Shown: positions 1 to 6,892, counted from the stretch's first letter. The stretch: DNA of 7,377 nucleotides from Gammaproteobacteria bacterium (GCA_018667205.1 JABIVN010000304.1:1-7377), one strand, 5' to 3'. A program made the numbers and translations. The notes: generated by a model from the letters alone, not told the origin.

Positions 1-596
1 AACGCACTCATGGCCCAGACAAAAGGACCGTTGTGATAAAGCGGGCCCGGTATCAGCATCGACCCCTGCAACCGGGTATGTAATCGGTCCGAATCTATAT
101 CCCAAACCGCCGGACTAGTGCTGACGATCAGTTTTGGCCTGCCTGTGCTTCCACCAGAGGTCATTGCCTTAAAAGAAGTCGCGGTTTTTTCGGGTAAAGG
201 TTCGCCGGAGATGGCTGAATCCGGTTCATATCCAGCGGCCAGCGTCAGGTATCCCTCGTGGGAGCCATCCGGAACACCGGTGATCAGTTTGGGGGCGCCT
301 ACTTCTAAAATCTGATCACGCTCGAATTTAGGTAGTCTGGCTGAAACGGGTTGCGGCGTTGCACCAACCTTCCAGGTTGCGATTGTCGACTTAAAAAACT
401 CGATACCATTCGGCAACGCGATTGTCACAAAATCGTCCTGGCTAACGCCAAGGGATTCATAGGCCCTAGCCAGTCTGTTGGTTTCCCTATCCAGCTGATC
501 CCAGGTAATAGTGTCACCTTCATGGTAAATCGCTACACGATCTCCTTGCATCTCAGACCAGTAACTCACTATTCGACTAAGTAAAATCATCCGCAT
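1..596 (-). CDS. AMP-dependent acyl-CoA synthetase/ligase, partial (C-terminal part beyond left edge)
   Basis: This is the N-terminal ~198 residues of an ANL-superfamily acyl-CoA ligase, which activates a carboxylic acid with ATP to an acyl-adenylate and then transfers it to CoA. The clearest sign is the phosphate-binding loop TSGGSTGRPK (residues 146-155 from the ATG at 596), followed by a PLYHNGPF segment that commonly lies at the acyl pocket. The opening MRMILLSRIVSYWSEMQGDRVAI and the later TWDQLDRETNRLA are typical of the N-terminal domain. The start at 596 has a good Shine-Dalgarno (GGAG, 8-base spacer) and puts the P-loop at the family's usual depth. An in-frame ATG at 803 would add 69 residues. 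The loop resembles bile-acid/medium-chain CoA ligases, but the substrate cannot be told. The gene is divergent from the thioesterase at 1074. The C-terminal domain with the catalytic lysine is outside the window. Confidence 0.9.
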   Translation of the reverse strand, partial: MRMILLSRIVSYWSEMQGDRVAIYHEGDTITWDQLDRETNRLARAYESLGVSQDDFVTIALPNGIEFFKSTIATWKVGATPQPVSARLPKFERDQILEVGAPKLITGVPDGSHEGYLTLAAGYEPDSAISGEPLPEKTATSFKAMTSGGSTGRPKLIVSTSPAVWDIDSDRLHTRLQGSMLIPGPLYHNGPFVWAMSA

Positions 597-803
597 ACTA
601 ACAACTCCAAAGAACTTTTTTAGTCCGGCTTCGACATATTTCGGGTCACGAGATTTATCACCAATGGCAACGCCGGCGGCAGTAACTTTCCCAGCACCGG
701 TTGAGGCAGCGAGAGAGCTGATGCTGTCAGCGATACGAACCGTTCGTTGAAAGTTGGCAATGGCAGCCGCCACATCCACCATAGCATTTTCACCAATGCT
801 CAT
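597..803 (-). other. In-frame open extension upstream of the acyl-CoA ligase (69 codons)
   Basis: The ligase frame continues without a stop from 596 back to an ATG at 803 (preceded in frame by TGA). The encoded stretch begins MSIGENAMVDVAAAIANFQR and ends with VEAGLKKFFGVVS directly before the ligase. It has an alanine-rich, plausible protein-like composition, while the other two frames of this strand read as non-coding. I do not recognise it as any domain, and the acyl-CoA ligases I know do not carry such a segment. It could be a true N-terminal extension, the remains of a separate small gene that lost its stop and fused, or a chance open frame ahead of the start at 596. Confidence 0.4.
605..608 (-). 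promoter_or_regulatory. Ribosome binding site (GGAG) favouring the ligase start at 596
   Basis: On the minus strand GGAG is followed by an 8-base spacer and the ATG at 596. The competing ATG at 803 has only AGGA-like bases at a longer distance. This site and the P-loop depth are the reasons for choosing the shorter ligase. Confidence 0.5.
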
Positions 804-836
804 CTTTCACTGCTTCCTTCAACAATGCCGCTTAAA

Positions 837-1019
837 TTAACGACTTCCCCTGAAACCCCACCGATTAACTGGCTTTGCAATCATCTTCCAGATGAGCCGG
901 TGGGCTTCTGGAAGATCGGCGCGACTAAGGCAGGGCGCTTCTGCATCGTTAAAGTTCATCACTTCTACTTTTGTTTCCTGGCCAGACGACACCAAAATTA
1001 GGTCAAACGCTTGAGTCAA
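837..1019 (-). CDS. Doubtful short ORF, hypothetical protein (possibly a frameshifted or decayed gene)
   Basis: A 60-residue frame opens at TTG 1019 (or at ATG 959 for a 40-residue version) and ends at TAA 837. The codons look moderately like coding sequence, but no family is recognised and no convincing ribosome site precedes either start. Near its end, the neighbouring frame of the same strand carries a protein-like segment containing GGVSGEVVNLSGIVEG and stops at a TGA sharing an ATGA overlap with the ATG at 803. One frameshift would join the two into a product of roughly 75-80 residues. It may be a real small gene with a sequence error, a decayed gene, or untranslated leader; confidence is low. 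Confidence 0.2.
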   Translation of the reverse strand: MTQAFDLILVSSGQETKVEVMNFNDAEAPCLSRADLPEAHRLIWKMIAKPVNRWGFRGSR

Positions 1020-1040
1020 GGCCGGTCATCACCCTAGAAT
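1011..1040 (+). promoter_or_regulatory. Sigma70-type promoter for the thioesterase gene
   Basis: TTGAGT at 1011-1016 and TAGAAT at 1035-1040 (five of six consensus bases) are separated by 18 bases. Initiation would fall near 1047, giving a short leader of about 27 bases before the GTG at 1074. The -35 lies inside a perfect inverted repeat, CTTGA-G-TCAAG (1010-1020), which could be an operator. This placement also supports the GTG start. It is inferred from sequence only. Confidence 0.45.
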
Positions 1041-1073
1041 CCGCTCCTTCCTTTTACGAGTGAGACCAGAAAC

Positions 1074-1877
1074 GTGTCAAAAGTTTCCAGCGCTGATTTT
1101 CTTGAGATGAGCCATCCTGTTGCAACGATGAAATGGCAACTTCCCGTGGTGCCGAAAACCACCGGCGGACGTGGCTCACTTTTTGGTGGCGCAGGCCTTG
1201 CCGCCGGCATTGTTGCGCTGGAGCAAGCCACAGAAAAACCAATCGTCTGGGCCACAGGGCAATATTTGTCGATTACCCAGCAGCCCGTCACGCTCGACAT
1301 CGAGGTTCTATTGCCAGCAAAAGGGCGAAACGTAACACAGGGACGCGCTGTTGGTCACCGTGGCGAGCAGGAGGTCATCACGGTACTTGGGGCCTGCGGC
1401 CAACGGCCTAATGTTGCAGAAGGAAATTGGTACAAGATGCCCAGCGCACCCAAACCCGAGGATTGTGATGTGCTGGAACGCCATCATGATGGCGACACGA
1501 TTCATGAACACGTGGATATTCGAATCGCACGGGGTATGTTTGGCTTCTCAGGTGCCGGCGAGCCAAGTGGCGACAACCAATCCCTGCTTTGGGCTCGCAT
1601 GCCAGGAGTCGAACATGACGCTGGTGCACTGGCAATCGTTGCTGACTACATGCCTTCTGCATTGGGTAACGCCCTTGGCAAGGTCATGAGCTGCACCAGC
1701 CTCGACAACACGATTAGAATTGCCAATCACGTCCCAAGTGAATGGATGCTCTGCGAGAACCTGATCGAGCATGTCGGTGATGGCTTCGGCTACGGCCGGG
1801 TCAACATGTGGAGCGAGTCCGGTATCTTACTGGCCACCGCAAGCCAGAGCCTGATTGTACGGTTACCCGACTGGTAG
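1074..1877 (+). CDS. Acyl-CoA thioesterase, TesB-like double-hotdog family
   Basis: This 267-residue protein probably hydrolyses acyl-CoA to free acid and CoA in the cytoplasm. The N-terminal hotdog (about residues 20-110) has the GGRGSLFGGAGLAAG segment equivalent to the family's FGGxxxAQA helix, and SITQQPVTLDIEVL is its central strand. The second hotdog (about 140-265) contains LLWARMPG, ALAIVADYMPS, SLDNTIRIANHVPSEWML and the closing ASQSLIVR. By comparison with E. coli TesB, D191, T213 and Q258 sit where the Asp/Thr/Gln catalytic set is expected. The start is GTG at 1074; the frame is closed upstream at 1035, and the next in-frame ATG (1107) has no ribosome site. The sequence is clearly divergent from classic TesB, so acyl specificity is unknown. 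It is divergent from the acyl-CoA ligase and convergent with the M16 protease, two bases apart. Confidence 0.85.
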   Translation: MSKVSSADFLEMSHPVATMKWQLPVVPKTTGGRGSLFGGAGLAAGIVALEQATEKPIVWATGQYLSITQQPVTLDIEVLLPAKGRNVTQGRAVGHRGEQEVITVLGACGQRPNVAEGNWYKMPSAPKPEDCDVLERHHDGDTIHEHVDIRIARGMFGFSGAGEPSGDNQSLLWARMPGVEHDAGALAIVADYMPSALGNALGKVMSCTSLDNTIRIANHVPSEWMLCENLIEHVGDGFGYGRVNMWSESGILLATASQSLIVRLPDW

Positions 1878-1888
1878 CATCAGGGTAA
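1863..1888. terminator. Possible hairpin across the two convergent gene ends
   Basis: TTACCC (1863-1868) and GGGTAA (1883-1888) can form a 6-bp stem with a 14-base loop that contains the thioesterase stop and part of the protease stop. There is no T-tract on either side, so it is at best a weak bidirectional terminator or stabilising structure. Confidence 0.2.
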
Positions 1889-4654
1889 AGCGAACTTGCC
1901 CTCACTGTAAACCATCATATATTGATTACCGAGCTTACCGTTTACCTCCTTCAGAAAAGCCTGCATATCATTTTTAGTGAGATCAGAAACCGCTTTCGCC
2001 ATCTGCATATTGGAATCAAATGTCGTCACACCCTGATCCAGATCTGCCCAATAACGATTTGACCTTTGCGAAATATTTTTGTCTCTCTGGGTGAGCTTCG
2101 CGATTAAACCACCCTTGTTCGCGCCAAATTCTTCGTCCGACATTTCGGAAAGCACCCGTTCTTGGGCGGTCATAAATGCCAGAGTTCGGTCCCTGAGCAA
2201 GTCGGGGCCAGCAACCGGCGACTGGATGACAAAGCTTATTCCACCACGATCCCTGAGCTGTGTATTAACCGCGGACACAACGTAGCCAAGTTGCTGCTCT
2301 GTGCGCAGTGATGAGAAGAAACCGGGTGCTACCAAATGGGTCAGTAGCTTGCTTCTGGCTCTATGCTCAAAGCTAGACTGCTCATCCTGAACGTAGAGCA
2401 CCATGGAAGCATCATTGTGGTCTATTTTCAGCAACGTCGAGCTCGCACCTTCCAGTTCAACTACCATCGGTGATACCGGTTCGACATCATTTATCCGGAC
2501 ATGTTTCTTTAACAAGCCAGCTAGTTCATCAACTCGGGCTCTCGTCACGTTCCCATGGACCAGGCCCTGGATAGAGACCTCGTCAAGGACGCTATCTCTC
2601 CAAGCGGCAAGGCCTGCCGACGTTACGGGCTCTAACGCGCCAATAAGCTGCTCTGAGGTCCAGCTAGAATCGAGAAGCTCATCCTTCGATCGCTGGTAGC
2701 TTTGAAGAAATGGTTTGTTCTTCAGGGAGTTTGCAAGGTTCTTGAGTAACTCTCCTTTCATGACATCAAAACGATCTTCCTTAATGTCCAAACTCATCAA
2801 GCGACTTAACACTTCTTCAAGCAGCACAAGCTGTTTGTCGTTATAGCCCTCAACAGAGACTCTAAAGCCCCTGGGCGGCGCAGCGACCTGATAACTGACG
2901 CCTGCCAGCAACGCCGGATAGCCAAGTGCATTCAGATCATCTTGAACAAGCATGCTATACAACTGAGACTGCGCCGCGTCGGTAAGGGCCGTGAACCCGC
3001 CATCGTTACGAAGACTGACGTGAATGACCGCACGGGGCACATTGAACTCTAAGTCAGTATCCATATAGAGTTCGAGTCCGTTTTCCGCTAACACAGGCTT
3101 TGGACCAAAAGTGTCCGCTTGCGTCAGGTCCAGTGATTCTGGCAGGAAAGGGTTAGCCTCAGGCAGCTTCAAGGCACTCGAATCAACGGCTGCCACTGAG
3201 ATCTCACCAAGCTTGAGGTCGTAAGACACGCCAAACCAGGACTCCGTGGATTGACCTTCATAGCCGGGAGATGACAGCGTCATCAAAACGTTGTCCTTCG
3301 TTAGCAAGGTCAGGAAAGACCTGATCAGCGAGGCGTCAAATTCCTCCATCAGATAGGGCGCTACCAGGAGGTCTTCGGCCGGGTAGTACTGCAATGCCGG
3401 CGCGATCGATCTGACAACATTCATGGCGCTGGTTTTCTCACTGAAGCGAAAAGCAAGCTGAGCAATTGTTGCTTGCTCCTGATAAATCCACGCTTCAATA
3501 TCCCCACTTTTGAGCAGATCGAGATAGGCAAATAGGTATGCACTGATTTCATCTACATGAGCCGCTCCAGTTTCGGTCAGGCTGATATTGACCGTCATGA
3601 CGCTATTGCCCTCGTCCATCTGCGACTCGCCAGCCGACAACCCTTCTATCCAGCCCTTTTCGTTAAGCAGCGCATGCAAGCTTCCGGCACCTTCATGGCC
3701 AAGCAGGCTGGAGATGTACTGGACTGGCTTTTTCCGATAATAGGTCTGGATTGAAGGCATAGGAAAGGTGTAACCAACCCGGCGGATGTCTTTTAGATTG
3801 TCGAACAAGAGCTTCGCCGGCAACTGCCCGGACGTGAAAATAGGCTTATTGATTTTTGACTCTTCAAGACGCCTATTCTTGATGGGCAAGAATGTTTCAG
3901 TGACCCATGGTTGCATCTCATCCAGAGTCTCGTTACTCAGCACAACCAGCGCCATCTGGTTAGCAGAATAGTTTTCGTCGAAGAAGGTCAGCAGCGAAGC
4001 GTGCACATCACCCTGCAACGTTTCCAGACTACCGATGTTGAATTTGGAGACCGGATGGTCCGGGTTCAACGCCACTTTCTGGACCACAAATGATCGCCAG
4101 CCGTCATCCTTCATCTGCAACTGGTATTCAGAGTTCACTGCATTCTTTTCTCGATCCACATACGCCTTCTGTAACAATGGCGAGATAAAGAACTGGGCGA
4201 ACCGGTCCAGTCCTTCGTGAAACGCCTCGGGCTGGATATCAAAAAAGTAGTTAGTATGATCAGGCGCGGTATAGGCATTGGAGCTTCCGCCATGAGCCTG
4301 GACAAAACTAAAGTAGCCGTCAGGTTCCGGGTACTTTTCCGTTCCAATAAACAACATATGCTCCAGGAAATGGGCCAGACCCAATCGCTCTGATGGATCA
4401 TGAAAACTGCCACGAAAAGCGGTCAGTGATGCCGCTGCCTTATCGGCTTTTTGGTCCGATATCAGGACCACCTTAAGCCCGTTCGTCAATTCCAGATAAC
4501 GGTAATCACGCGTGTCATTAGGGCTCTTTTCAATTTGCTGAACCGATGTAATTAAAGGCTTGCTAGAACTATTTTCCGCAACCTGAGTGGACTCGCATGA
4601 AACAAGGAAAAGGGCGACCGGAGCCCAAAATAACCGAGGAACCTGGAACTTCAT
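1880..4654 (-). CDS. M16 family zinc metalloprotease (pitrilysin/insulinase type), predicted lipoprotein
   Basis: A 924-residue peptidase, close to the ~960 residues of E. coli pitrilysin, that probably degrades peptides in the envelope. The inverted zinc motif HFLEH is at residues 95-99 (H95, catalytic E98, H99). The third zinc ligand E176 in NAVNSEYQ follows exactly 76 residues after H99, as in M16A enzymes. Four homologous domains are expected: about 50-200, 215-400, 400-680 and 690-924. In the last, LRTEQQLGYVV holds R784 and Y791 with the same spacing as the substrate-binding Arg/Tyr of insulin-degrading enzyme. The N-terminus MKFQVPRLFWAPVALFLVSC ends in a lipobox (LVSC, C20) followed by Glu, predicting outer-membrane anchoring. 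I chose the ATG at 4654 (CAGGA, 8-base spacer); the frame also opens at GTG 4750, but this would bury the signal peptide behind 32 residues and has no ribosome site. Confidence 0.93.
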   Translation of the reverse strand: MKFQVPRLFWAPVALFLVSCESTQVAENSSSKPLITSVQQIEKSPNDTRDYRYLELTNGLKVVLISDQKADKAAASLTAFRGSFHDPSERLGLAHFLEHMLFIGTEKYPEPDGYFSFVQAHGGSSNAYTAPDHTNYFFDIQPEAFHEGLDRFAQFFISPLLQKAYVDREKNAVNSEYQLQMKDDGWRSFVVQKVALNPDHPVSKFNIGSLETLQGDVHASLLTFFDENYSANQMALVVLSNETLDEMQPWVTETFLPIKNRRLEESKINKPIFTSGQLPAKLLFDNLKDIRRVGYTFPMPSIQTYYRKKPVQYISSLLGHEGAGSLHALLNEKGWIEGLSAGESQMDEGNSVMTVNISLTETGAAHVDEISAYLFAYLDLLKSGDIEAWIYQEQATIAQLAFRFSEKTSAMNVVRSIAPALQYYPAEDLLVAPYLMEEFDASLIRSFLTLLTKDNVLMTLSSPGYEGQSTESWFGVSYDLKLGEISVAAVDSSALKLPEANPFLPESLDLTQADTFGPKPVLAENGLELYMDTDLEFNVPRAVIHVSLRNDGGFTALTDAAQSQLYSMLVQDDLNALGYPALLAGVSYQVAAPPRGFRVSVEGYNDKQLVLLEEVLSRLMSLDIKEDRFDVMKGELLKNLANSLKNKPFLQSYQRSKDELLDSSWTSEQLIGALEPVTSAGLAAWRDSVLDEVSIQGLVHGNVTRARVDELAGLLKKHVRINDVEPVSPMVVELEGASSTLLKIDHNDASMVLYVQDEQSSFEHRARSKLLTHLVAPGFFSSLRTEQQLGYVVSAVNTQLRDRGGISFVIQSPVAGPDLLRDRTLAFMTAQERVLSEMSDEEFGANKGGLIAKLTQRDKNISQRSNRYWADLDQGVTTFDSNMQMAKAVSDLTKNDMQAFLKEVNGKLGNQYMMVYSEGKFALP

Positions 4655-4681
4655 AGGGTAAATCCTGAAAGCTGAGCGCAC

Positions 4682-4687
4682 ATCATA
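4682..4687 (-). promoter_or_regulatory. Candidate -10 element for the M16 protease gene
   Basis: On the minus strand TATGAT matches five of six consensus -10 bases and would start transcription about 20 bases before the ATG at 4654. No convincing -35 is found 16-18 bases upstream, so activator dependence or a chance match is possible. Confidence 0.3.
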
Positions 4688-4756
4688 AAGCACCTTATGA
4701 ATTGGGGATACTAAGCCTGGAACTTGTCTAACCCTGGTGAGAATATCCACTTAAAC

Positions 4757-4809
4757 TCAACCAGGGGATCAACCTAACGGTTGAACAAACCGGCTTTGCC
4801 TACTAACCT
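4757..4809 (+). promoter_or_regulatory. Candidate promoter and operator-like repeats before the selenoprotein gene
   Basis: TCAACC occurs twice as a direct repeat (4757-4762 and 4769-4774). The second copy forms a perfect inverted repeat with GGTTGA (4779-4784) around a 4-base centre. The right arm overlaps a possible -35, TTGAAC (4781-4786), which is 17 bases from a weak -10, TAACCT (4804-4809). A second palindrome, GATCGATC, lies at 4818-4825. The arrangement resembles a repressor site on a promoter in the divergent gap, but the -10 is poor and no regulator is known. Confidence 0.25.
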
Positions 4810-4840
4810 TACTTAACGATCGATCATAGAGAAATACAAA

Positions 4841-5182
4841 ATGGCAAATAAAGCAGCTTGGTACTACTTCAGAAAAGGATGAACTACCTGCACCAAAGCA
4901 TCCAAGTTTTTGGAAGCAAGTAAGGTAGACATTCTTGAAACCGTCATGGCCAGCAAGAAATTGCAGGCGTCTGACGCTAAAGCACTTTTAAGCGACGCCG
5001 CTAAGCTAATTGCCATGAAAGGCAAGAAAGTACAGGAGTTTGATGTCTCCGCTAAAGTGGGCAGTGATGCTGTCGAGGCAATGCTCGGCCCAACAGGCAA
5101 TCTGCGCGCGCCGACCATCAAAGTAGGAGATACCTACCTGGTAGGCTTCAATGAGGATGTTTTCACCTCGGCGTTTGGTTGA
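4841..5182 (+). CDS. ArsC-like thioredoxin-fold selenoprotein (TGA at 4880-4882 read as selenocysteine)
   Basis: The frame from ATG 4841 reads through an in-frame TGA at 4880-4882 to a TGA stop at 5180-5182, giving 113 residues. The start, MANKAAWYYFRKG-U14-TTC17, is a beta-strand followed by a U-x-x-C redox motif at the N-terminus of the first helix, the exact place of the CxxC in thioredoxin/glutaredoxin/ArsC-Spx proteins. Downstream, GNLRAPTIKVGDTYLVGFNED has the expected cis-proline (P91) before the last strands. I recognise this as the ArsC-like family that occurs in both Cys and Sec forms (GCxxC versus GUxxC); its substrate is unknown, and a cytosolic thiol-disulfide or peroxide role is inference. 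A weak AGAGA lies 8 bases before the ATG. Without recoding, only a 90-residue remnant from TTG 4910 would be called, losing both U14 and C17. The 3' end overlaps the hydrolase ORF by 32 bases. Confidence 0.85.
4884..4928 (+). promoter_or_regulatory. Bacterial SECIS element (stem-loop inside the selenoprotein coding region)
   Basis: Directly after the TGA a two-part stem-loop can form. The outer stem is CTACCT (4884-4889) with AGGTAG (4923-4928), six perfect pairs. After an asymmetric internal loop, the upper stem is TCCAA (4901-4905) with TTGGA (4910-4914), extended below an A/A mismatch by two G-C pairs (4898-4899 with 4916-4917). The apical loop is GTTT (4906-4909), with G first and U second. 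The loop begins 23 bases after the TGA. These features fit the general bacterial SECIS pattern: a short upper stem, a G near the start of the loop, and a loop about 16-37 bases from the UGA. The role would be SelB binding; drawn by eye, not by folding software. Confidence 0.7.
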
Positions 5183-6890
5183 GCGGGCAGCAGGGAAAGT
5201 GTCGCTTACTCCTGTGAACCCAATTGTCCCTGCATTGATTCTGACCTGCTGCCTGGCTGCCTGCGGTGGGGGTGGCAGTGGCGGCTCAACGCCCGTGCCT
5301 GAACCAACAGTCACTACGCCCATTTTAGACCCGACTACTGTGGCGCTACTGGATTCAGTGCCGGGGCCCGGCGTAACCAATCTGGAACCTAAACAATTAA
5401 CGTCAAGTTTCACCCATCCGGGGCATTCGGACGCCAGCCTTGAACTCAGCAGTGGCTGCAGCGGTTTTGCAGGAACGACGATACGACGCAACCTGTTCGA
5501 TCTTTCTAGAGCTGATTTCAACCAGATACTGGATCACAAGATCAACTGCGATCTTAATGAGAATTCGACCTATACGGTCACTGCAAAAAGCACACGCAGC
5601 AACGAAGCGGCGTCGGTCTCGGAGCTGTTTATTTCTAGCGGCGTGACGAACCCTTCAGGTCTTGCAGTCATCAACCAATTAGACCTGCCAAGAGACACCG
5701 TCAATGACATGTTTTTAGGCTATGTTACTGGCGCACTCTACGAGGACCTAGATCTACCGTCAGGAATAGAATCCCTGATCCGTGACCTTATCCTTGATAT
5801 CGCTGAAGCAAACTGGGGCAATCTGGTAGACCCGGATTCTATTTACGGTGTTACCTCACAGCAGATCAGCTATCTTTCACGACATCCCGATGGATCTCCT
5901 TCCACAGAACTCTCCGCGGCCATTACCTTTCCTGTCATCCCACCCGCGAGCGGTTTCGTCGCCAGGGATCGTGTTATTCTCTTAACACACGCTACCGGAT
6001 CCACCCCGAGCAACCTGAACGATACTGATGCCTGGTACATTCTGGCGAACCTGTTCGCGTCTCGCGGCTACCTTGTTATCGCACCTGACAATTATGGCCG
6101 AGGTAGGTCCGGGGGTGGGCCTGAGAATGCGCCGGAAACCTACTTGATGGCAAACAGAACAGCGTTAAACACCCTCGATTTGGTGAACCTGGTGCTTGAG
6201 GGCCGTGCCTATGAGGGCGTTTACACCGGATCGAACGTCGCTATCATCGGCTATTCCCAAGGTGGGCATAGCGCCATTGGCCTCTATCTGTTACTCGAAA
6301 CCCAAGGTCCAGAGAACCTGTCGGTACGAGAAGTCTATTCCGGAGGTGCCCCCCATAACCTCTACGAGACGGTGCGAGGGGTCATGCAGCATCTCGATAG
6401 AAGCTGCGAAGATGGCGTCTATTGCCGATACGTGGATGAAGACAGCACTATACCGTTTGCTACCGACCGGATTTTCCCAGGTTTCCTAAGTTACACAGAC
6501 ACCGGGCTTTCACTTGACGACGTGGTGACGGGTGAAACAATCAACCCGGAGTTTGTCACGGCGTTCCTTGGTAACGACCCTGAGTTGGATGATTTTAAAG
6601 CAATGTTACAGCTGAGTAGCTTTACGCAAATAGTGTCGGCTGAAGATAACCTTTCAGGCTCAAACGCGCTAGTTCACCTTTATCACTCGCCATTCGACCG
6701 ACTGGTGCCGTTTGCCAACACTTCAGAGCTGGCTGCTGTACTTGAACCTGCGGTAACCGTCGACTTTCACGAGAACCGCTGCAATTCAGATAGCTACAAG
6801 GCTATTTTTAACCTGACAAATAAAGTCGGTGTATTACACACCCTTTGCGGGCTTTCTGTTCTGGATGATGCACTAGCAGACTTTAAGTAG
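5151..6890 (+). CDS. Secreted lipase-like alpha/beta-hydrolase, predicted outer-membrane lipoprotein
   Basis: A 579-residue protein (from ATG 5151) probably acting as an esterase or lipase at the cell surface or in the periplasm. The signal region ends ALILTCCLAAC with lipobox LAAC (C38, followed by Gly), then a Gly/Ser/Pro linker to about residue 58. An N-terminal domain of unknown type spans about 60-260. The hydrolase core (about 270-579) has strand VILLTH, the nucleophile elbow IIGYSQGG (S369), an acid in HSPFDRLVP (D516) and histidine in GVLHTLCG (H563), a complete Ser-Asp-His triad in standard order. Six cysteines in the mature part (C103, C133, C419, C425, C544, C566) suggest disulfides. 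It most resembles the secretory lipase group. The start is uncertain: ATG 5151 overlaps the selenoprotein gene by 32 bases, while GTG 5199 has AGGG just upstream and would leave a 16-base gap. Either fits one transcript with the selenoprotein. Confidence 0.85.
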   Translation: MRMFSPRRLVERAAGKVSLTPVNPIVPALILTCCLAACGGGGSGGSTPVPEPTVTTPILDPTTVALLDSVPGPGVTNLEPKQLTSSFTHPGHSDASLELSSGCSGFAGTTIRRNLFDLSRADFNQILDHKINCDLNENSTYTVTAKSTRSNEAASVSELFISSGVTNPSGLAVINQLDLPRDTVNDMFLGYVTGALYEDLDLPSGIESLIRDLILDIAEANWGNLVDPDSIYGVTSQQISYLSRHPDGSPSTELSAAITFPVIPPASGFVARDRVILLTHATGSTPSNLNDTDAWYILANLFASRGYLVIAPDNYGRGRSGGGPENAPETYLMANRTALNTLDLVNLVLEGRAYEGVYTGSNVAIIGYSQGGHSAIGLYLLLETQGPENLSVREVYSGGAPHNLYETVRGVMQHLDRSCEDGVYCRYVDEDSTIPFATDRIFPGFLSYTDTGLSLDDVVTGETINPEFVTAFLGNDPELDDFKAMLQLSSFTQIVSAEDNLSGSNALVHLYHSPFDRLVPFANTSELAAVLEPAVTVDFHENRCNSDSYKAIFNLTNKVGVLHTLCGLSVLDDALADFK

Positions 6891-6892
6891 CG

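Noticed and set aside
747..1001. An 84-residue plus-strand ORF in the divergent region
   Set aside because: His/Cys/Phe-rich composition without any recognisable domain, no ribosome site, and it is opposite to more protein-like minus-strand frames.
1000..1019. Minus-strand promoter with -35 TTGACT at 1019-1014
   Set aside because: No acceptable -10 is found 16-18 bases downstream; the resemblance comes from the palindrome shared with the plus-strand -35.
4655..4750. Extended protease start at GTG 4750
   Set aside because: It would place 32 residues before a clean lipoprotein signal peptide and has no ribosome site, whereas ATG 4654 has a good one.
4910..5182. A 90-residue protein from TTG 4910
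   Set aside because: It is the downstream remnant of the selenoprotein; the same frame continues upstream through the TGA to a well-placed ATG at 4841, with the redox motif in the missing part.
5006..5521. A 171-residue minus-strand ORF
   Set aside because: It lies antisense to the selenoprotein and the hydrolase signal region, has low-complexity Pro/Gly stretches from the Gly linker, and matches no family.
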